Position numbers and translations under genes: made by a program
Assembly (NCBI GenBank): GCA_036496805.1
Contig: DASXKN010000026.1
Span: forward strand, 124,001 to 188,000
Reading direction: 5' to 3'
DNA length: 64,000 nucleotides
Source of the DNA: SZAS-103 sp036496805
GTDB taxonomy: Bacteria > Pseudomonadota > Gammaproteobacteria > Xanthomonadales > Xanthomonadaceae
Notes under the pieces: model-generated
The model's input: only the letters and a program-made list of their open reading frames with translations
Told to the model about the DNA's origin: nothing
The model's database searches: none
Shown: one piece after another, positions 59,808-64,000 of the stretch
Layout: every line of letters starts with the position of its first letter
Position numbering within the stretch: the first letter of the stretch is position 1

Positions 59808-61829
59808 TCACCATCGCAACTGCAGGCGGACGTCCGCGCTGCGATCGTAGTCGCTGGGCGGAACCACTGGCCCGGGCGCGAATTCGACGTGACCGGCGCC
59901 GAACAGGTTCTGCCCGATCAGGGTGAGGTCGACGTGGGCGTTGATCCGCCAGTCCAGGGTCGCGTCCACGGCGGTGTAGGCGGCGATCAGCGGCGCAGGC
60001 AGGGCGCTCACGCTGCGCGTCATCACGTCGAATTCGAGCGCCGGCGTCACCGCGAAGGTCGAGCGCAGCGACCACTGGTGCCTCGGATCGTTGCCCAGGT
60101 CAACCGAACCGTCGGGATCGTGGAAGCCGGCGCGCGTGTGGAAGCCCTCGCGCAATTCCGACAGGCCAGCCGACAGTCGCCAGCGATCGAACACCTGCCA
60201 CGTGCCCCAGGCTTCGGCGCCCCAGACCCTTCCGGCGGTGCCGTTCTCGACCTGGAAGGAGCCGTCGGGTTGCGGCTCGCCGCTGCGCAGGTTCTCGTAG
60301 TACTGGTCGAACAGCGTGACCGACCACGAGAAGTTCTTCGTGGGCTGGGCGCGGTAGCCGACTTCGGCCACGTCCGACAACTCGGAGACGAAATCCGGCC
60401 CCCCGGTGATCAGGAACGGCGGGAAACCGGGAAAGAAAAATTCCCTGTCGATCCGCGAAGGCTCCCGCACCGCGCGCGAAACCTCGGCCCACAACAGGCG
60501 ATCCTCGGACGGCTTCCATGCGAGGCGGATGCTCGGCAGGAACTCGATCCCCGTGTAGATGTTGCGATCCAGGCGCGCGCCCACGGTCAGCTTGAGCGAA
60601 TCCTTCAGCCGGATCTCGTCCTGCGCGAAGGCGTCTTCCCAGTCCAGGTCCCTTGTGGCGGGGATGAACGCGGCCAGCAGGCCGGGAGCGGTATCGTCGT
60701 GCGCGTGGCTATAACCCAGTCCCCACAGCACATCCTGCCGGCCGAACGGGACGTCGCGCTGGTACTCGACATCCTCGATGTCCATGCGGTCGCGGAAATC
60801 GAGTGGCTCGTCGCGCCGGGTGTGATCGACGTAGGCAAGCAGGCGCTGGCTCGAGCCATCGCTGTCGCGCCGGTTCCAGTCGGCAAGCAGGTTGAAGCCG
60901 GAAAGATCCTCCGGCCCGAACAGTGGCTCCTGGGAACGGCCGCGATAGGTGTCGCCCTGCAGGGTGAAGCCGCGGTCGGGGTCTCCCCAGTCGGCACGGA
61001 AACCCGCCTGGTCGCGATCGAAGCCGTCGGGAAGGGACTGATCGGCAGCGTTTTCGGTGTGCTCGATCTGCTCGCGCTTCGCGTAGACCCGGAAGCTGCC
61101 GTCGCCACCGAGCCTGCCGCCATAACGGACGACGTCGGTATTGCCGTCGCCGCCGCTCTCTACGCCCACCAGCAGCCCCTGCGTCTTCGCCGCCGAACGA
61201 GTGATCACGTTGATCACGCCGTTGACAGCGTTCGCACCCCAGAGCGTCGCGCCCGGACCGCTGATCACCTCGATCCGGTCGACGTCCTCGAGCAGCACAT
61301 CCTGTGCGTCCCAGAACACGCCCGAGAACAGCGGCGTGTAGACGATGCGACCATCGATCAGGACCAGCAGCTTGTTGCCGAGCGAGTTGTTGAACCCGCG
61401 CGCGCTGATCGCGTACGTGCTGGCGCTGACGCGGGCGACCTCGAGGTTCGGCGCCAGCCGCAGCGCCTCGGGCAGGGTGGTGGCGCCGGAGCGGCGGATG
61501 TCGTCGCCGCTGATCACGTAAATCGACGCGGGTGCGTCCGCCAGCCGTTCCGATCGCCCCGAGACCGAGGTGATGTCGACTTTGCCCAACTGCTCAAGGC
61601 TCAGGTCGCCCAGACCGTCGCCCGACGGCTGCGCCCATGCCGCGCCGGACATCGCGACCAGCGCGACCAACCCCAGCCAGCGGCATGGCCCGCATCGTCC
61701 ATCGCCTGGCTTTGGCGCCGCGTCGCCGGGCGCTACCGGTTCCCCTCCGGCGCACGCGGGCGGCAGGTCGTTACCCGAGACACCTGCCGTGGAAAGTGAT
61801 GCCCACCACGCCACGTTCCTGTAGCGCAC
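59808..61829 (-). CDS. TonB-dependent outer-membrane receptor
   Basis: A 673-residue receptor. The plug domain (about 75-200) has APASIYVISGDDIRRSGA and the IEVISGPGATLWGANAVNGVINV signature. The barrel follows and ends in ...SADVRLQLRW, with an aromatic C-terminal residue. The frame opens with GTG at 61829 and includes about 66 residues before the QPSGDGLGD mature start. A normal signal sequence (CRWLGLVALVAMSGAAWA) lies only at residues 49-66; no better start codon is visible in frame, so the leader is long or the start is misplaced. It heads the operon with YfiR, the kinase, the receiver and the EAL effector, so its ligand may trigger c-di-GMP changes. Confidence 0.92.
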   Translation of the reverse strand: MRYRNVAWWASLSTAGVSGNDLPPACAGGEPVAPGDAAPKPGDGRCGPCRWLGLVALVAMSGAAWAQPSGDGLGDLSLEQLGKVDITSVSGRSERLADAPASIYVISGDDIRRSGATTLPEALRLAPNLEVARVSASTYAISARGFNNSLGNKLLVLIDGRIVYTPLFSGVFWDAQDVLLEDVDRIEVISGPGATLWGANAVNGVINVITRSAAKTQGLLVGVESGGDGNTDVVRYGGRLGGDGSFRVYAKREQIEHTENAADQSLPDGFDRDQAGFRADWGDPDRGFTLQGDTYRGRSQEPLFGPEDLSGFNLLADWNRRDSDGSSQRLLAYVDHTRRDEPLDFRDRMDIEDVEYQRDVPFGRQDVLWGLGYSHAHDDTAPGLLAAFIPATRDLDWEDAFAQDEIRLKDSLKLTVGARLDRNIYTGIEFLPSIRLAWKPSEDRLLWAEVSRAVREPSRIDREFFFPGFPPFLITGGPDFVSELSDVAEVGYRAQPTKNFSWSVTLFDQYYENLRSGEPQPDGSFQVENGTAGRVWGAEAWGTWQVFDRWRLSAGLSELREGFHTRAGFHDPDGSVDLGNDPRHQWSLRSTFAVTPALEFDVMTRSVSALPAPLIAAYTAVDATLDWRINAHVDLTLIGQNLFGAGHVEFAPGPVVPPSDYDRSADVRLQLRW

Positions 61830-61890
61830 CGAAAGCCCCCTGTCGCTTCCATTGAGGACGTTTAAACACGCGGCGCGCTATGATCGCAAC

Positions 61891-61902
61891 ACTATCATTA
61901 TC
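61891..61902 (-). promoter_or_regulatory. Fur-box-like half site upstream of the TonB receptor
   Basis: The minus strand reads GATAATGATAGT at 61902-61891, matching ten consecutive bases of the Fur consensus (GATAATGATAATCATTATC); the rest of the 19-base box is poor (about 12 of 19 match). It lies about 62 bases upstream of the receptor start, inside an AT-rich promoter-like stretch, and could give iron control. Confidence 0.35.
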
Positions 61903-61911
61903 AGGGGTTTA

Positions 61912-62018
61912 GTCAGCACTACTGACATTCGGGGCGAGGACTTCGCGAGGTTGGCCCAGGTCATCACGCGTTAGTTCTTCTGTACAAGAATAGGACAGCT
62001 TCAATAACGCGACAGCTT
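61912..62018. promoter_or_regulatory. Repeat-rich control region upstream of the XRE gene
   Basis: The 226-base gap between the TonB receptor and XRE genes is AT-rich and full of symmetry: GTCAG-CACTA-CTGAC at 61912-61926, CGCGTTA/TAACGCG arms at 61967-61973 and 62005-62011 enclosing TTCTT-CTGTAC-AAGAA (61975-61990), and a direct repeat GACAGCTT at 61994 and 62011. These are candidate operators for the XRE regulator or for the divergent operon. Confidence 0.45.
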
Positions 62019-62055
62019 TGCTGACATCAACGGGTTGCTCGACAGGGGAAAGCTC

Positions 62056-62412
62056 ATGGAATACGGCACACGCATCCGGCGTGCACGCACGGTGCGCAAG
62101 CTGACCCAGGCGCAGCTCGCGCTGTGCGTCGGCGTGCACCGCAGCGCGGTCGCGCAATGGGAACAGCAGAAAGGCACGATGCCCAGCGTCATCCACCTGG
62201 GCAAGATCGCCGAGACGCTCGAGGTCAGCTTCGAATGGCTGGCGACCGGTCGCGGCCGGATGCGGCTCGACGCCGCCAACGATCCGCGCGAACGCATACC
62301 CAGCGACTTCGCGCGCGACGAGATCGAGGAACGGATCTTGCTGTCCTCGCGGCAACTGAGCGAATACAAGCGCGAAGCGGTGCTGGCCCTGATCGAGGCA
62401 CTGGCTCGATAG
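62056..62412 (+). CDS. XRE-family helix-turn-helix regulator
   Basis: A 118-residue protein. The N-terminal XRE domain (about residues 5-60) reads IRRARTVRKLTQAQLALCVGV then SAVAQWEQQKGTMPSVIHLGKIAETL, typical of phage-repressor-like folds, followed by LEVSFEWLATG as seen in Cro/C1-type proteins. The C-terminal half is helical (EEILLSSRQLSEYKREAV) without an S24 peptidase, so it is a stand-alone repressor. GGGGAAAG before the ATG at 62056 is a good ribosome site; the open frame starts at 62035. It is divergent from the TonB operon, which it may regulate. Confidence 0.88.
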   Translation: MEYGTRIRRARTVRKLTQAQLALCVGVHRSAVAQWEQQKGTMPSVIHLGKIAETLEVSFEWLATGRGRMRLDAANDPRERIPSDFARDEIEERILLSSRQLSEYKREAVLALIEALAR

Positions 62413-62514
62413 CCGCCACCGATGGCGGCGCCGTGTCGCCGGAATCGGAGCCGGATGCGTCCTGGCTCCGGCTATTCCGGCGTTAGACTCGCAAGGCCCC
62501 CGGGAGATCACGGA

Positions 62515-64000
62515 ATGAAGATGGCTCGCGTACTCTGGTTCTTCCTCCTGCTGGTCCTGAGCCTGGCCGCCTCGGCGCAGACGCTGGCCCCGCACCCGCG
62601 CCTGCTCCTCGACGGCCCGACACTGGCCACGCTGCATGCGCGCATGGGCGCCAATACGCCGCAGTGGCAGCAGCTGAAGAACTACTGCGATTCCTTCATC
62701 GGCGGCAAGGTCGACCTGCCCGACGGCAACGCCTACCCCGACCCGCCGGACATCGGCCAGGGCTACCAGGGCAGCAGCTACTGGAGCGCGGTGCTGGCCG
62801 AAGGCCTGTGCTACCAGACGATGGTGGCGAGCGACCCGACCGACGCGCAGCCCTACGGCGCGAAGACGCGCGAGATCCTGCTGGCGATGTCCACGCCCTA
62901 CACGGGCAGCGGCAGCCACGGCCAGAATCCCTGCACCGACGACGGCTACGGCACGCGTTTCTTCGGCGTGGGCATGGGCATCGGCTACGACTGGGCCTGG
63001 CCGCTGCTCAGCGATGCCGATCGCCTGCAGATCTACACGACGGCGAACGCGTGGCTGACGTCCTTCAAGAATCCGAGCGGGTGTTCGGGCTTCGAATACG
63101 CGCATCCGCAGAGCAACTACTTCGCCGGCTTCTTCCATGCCGACGCGGCGATCGCGCTGGCGACCTACGACGAGAACCCGAACGGGCCAGCACTCTGGAC
63201 CGACTGGTTGAACAGCCAGTTCGCCACCGCCGCCAGCAACCCGCCGCACATCGGCGTGCAGCCCTACTACAACACGCATCTGACCGGCGGCGGCTGGCCC
63301 GAGGGCTTCGGCAACTACGGCCCGCTGGGCACGCTCAACATGAGCCTGCCGGTGATCGAGGCGAAGACCGCCGCCGGCCTCGACCTGGTCCATTCCGCGA
63401 GCGCGCCCTACTCCTTCCCGATCGACGCCGCCGACTACCTGATGCACTTCACCTGGCCGTCGCGCAAATACATCGACGACCGCGACACCAACCACGCCAC
63501 CGGCACCGCGACCCCGCCGGTCGGCACCGCGGACACCGGCATGTTCATGCATGTGCTCGGTTCCCTGCGCTACTGGAACGCACCCGAGGCGAACGTGTTC
63601 CAGGCCTACACGAATGCCGTGAACACCAACACCAGCGGCTACGGCGCGAGCGAACCCTGGGAGCTGTTCCTGTTCTGGGATCCCAGCGGCAAGACCAAGG
63701 CGATCACCACCCTGCCCCTGTCCTATTTCGCGACCGGCATGAACGCCGTGGCGGCGCGTTCGGACTGGACGACCACGGCGAGCTGGATGTCGTTCCGCGC
63801 CGGCCCCTACGTCAACAATCCCGGCCAGGGCGAGGAACTCTTCGACCAGGGCGGTCTCGCGCTGGTGCGCGGCGGCTTGCCGCTGCTGGTCAATGGCACC
63901 GGCCAGATCGTGCACGAGCCGCATGGCGACAACGACGAGAACCGCATCTACACCGACACCTACGGCGACTTCGATGGTTCGGTCTACGCCGCGAACCGCA
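62515..64000 (+). CDS. Heparinase II/III-like polysaccharide lyase, partial
   Basis: The frame starts at the ATG at 62515, preceded by GGGAG at 62502-62506, and remains open to the right edge (495 codons seen). A signal peptide (MKMARVLWFFLLLVLSLAASA, cut near residue 22) leads into HPRLLLDGPTLATLHARMGA, a start I associate with heparinase II/III-like and alginate-lyase-like proteins. The helical part (about 40-330) has the conserved ENPNGPALWTDWLN-type aromatic-rich segments; a beta part begins near residue 400 (FATGMNAVAARSDWTT, typical of the family). Substrate unknown, an acidic polysaccharide is likely. It follows the XRE gene after 102 bases. Confidence 0.8.
   Translation, partial: MKMARVLWFFLLLVLSLAASAQTLAPHPRLLLDGPTLATLHARMGANTPQWQQLKNYCDSFIGGKVDLPDGNAYPDPPDIGQGYQGSSYWSAVLAEGLCYQTMVASDPTDAQPYGAKTREILLAMSTPYTGSGSHGQNPCTDDGYGTRFFGVGMGIGYDWAWPLLSDADRLQIYTTANAWLTSFKNPSGCSGFEYAHPQSNYFAGFFHADAAIALATYDENPNGPALWTDWLNSQFATAASNPPHIGVQPYYNTHLTGGGWPEGFGNYGPLGTLNMSLPVIEAKTAAGLDLVHSASAPYSFPIDAADYLMHFTWPSRKYIDDRDTNHATGTATPPVGTADTGMFMHVLGSLRYWNAPEANVFQAYTNAVNTNTSGYGASEPWELFLFWDPSGKTKAITTLPLSYFATGMNAVAARSDWTTTASWMSFRAGPYVNNPGQGEELFDQGGLALVRGGLPLLVNGTGQIVHEPHGDNDENRIYTDTYGDFDGSVYAANR

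Noticed and set aside
61909..63924. Long open frame opposite the XRE and heparinase-like genes
   Set aside because: The plus-strand genes have clear family motifs and signal peptide; the antisense frame has none.
1..64000. CRISPR arrays, tRNA or rRNA genes
   Set aside because: I saw no regularly spaced repeats with unique spacers and no recognisable tRNA or rRNA sequence; short tRNAs could be missed without a covariance search.

Overview
The window is 64 kb of high-GC DNA with dense genes, many ATGA stop/start overlaps and GTG starts. Family content (MdtABC pump, TonB receptor with YfiR, FdhF/YdeP with FdhD, many GGDEF/EAL proteins, bacterial GH92/GH47) suggests a gammaproteobacterium of the Xanthomonadales/Lysobacterales. 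That placement is inferred from gene content only. I saw no rRNA, tRNA, CRISPR array, insertion sequence or intact prophage.

Layout. 0-2 kb (minus): a TelA-type tellurite/toxic-anion resistance gene with two small co-transcribed genes, the last cut by the window edge. 2-4.4 kb: an acyltransferase-3 membrane enzyme divergent from a membrane-bound LytTR regulator, with three direct repeats between them. 4.5-8 kb: a DUF4034/TPR protein, a DUF2785 protein and a dienelactone-hydrolase-like enzyme. 8-11.2 kb: FdhF/YdeP molybdenum oxidoreductase overlapping fdhD. 11.2-11.4 kb: a REP-like tandem and inverted repeat. 11.5-16.7 kb: alpha-mannoside locus with GH92 divergent from a FucP-type transporter and GH47. 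16.9-21.2 kb: cupredoxin, membrane EAL protein and outer-membrane protein operon. 21.3-27.3 kb: two tandem paralogous GAF-GAF-GGDEF-EAL proteins. 27.4-30 kb: M1 aminopeptidase. 30-33.9 kb: loosely packed accessory stretch (GH108 endolysin-like protein, lipase-like hydrolase, two small membrane proteins) carrying two related structured intergenic elements. 33.9-36.8 kb: PAS/GAF-GGDEF-EAL protein. 36.8-38.5 kb: FAD dehydrogenase. 38.5-41.6 kb: an island of visibly lower GC with a Dcm-like methylase, Vsr and an MvaI/BcnI-like nuclease. 41.8-51.1 kb: mdtABC plus an outer-membrane factor. 51.4-54.6 kb: GAF-GAF histidine kinase and an amine-oxidase-like flavoprotein. 54.7-61.8 kb (minus): five-gene operon TonB receptor, YfiR, CHASE8 kinase, Rcp1-type regulator and REC-PAS-GAF-GGDEF-EAL effector. 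62-64 kb: XRE regulator and a heparinase-II/III-like lyase cut by the window edge.

Themes. The dominant theme is signalling through cyclic di-GMP: five GGDEF/EAL proteins, two kinases, YfiR and a receiver lie within 45 kb. Two GGDEF domains look degenerate, so those proteins are probably phosphodiesterases. The same double-GAF input module feeds two GGDEF-EAL proteins and one kinase. The second theme is polysaccharide or glycan use (GH92, GH47, FucP-like transporter, heparinase-like lyase). The third is defence and efflux. The least explained signals are the paired intergenic elements at about 30.2 and 33.1 kb, the palindromic operator ahead of the methylase gene, the three direct repeats before the LytTR gene, and the His/Gly repeat tail of the MdtA homologue.
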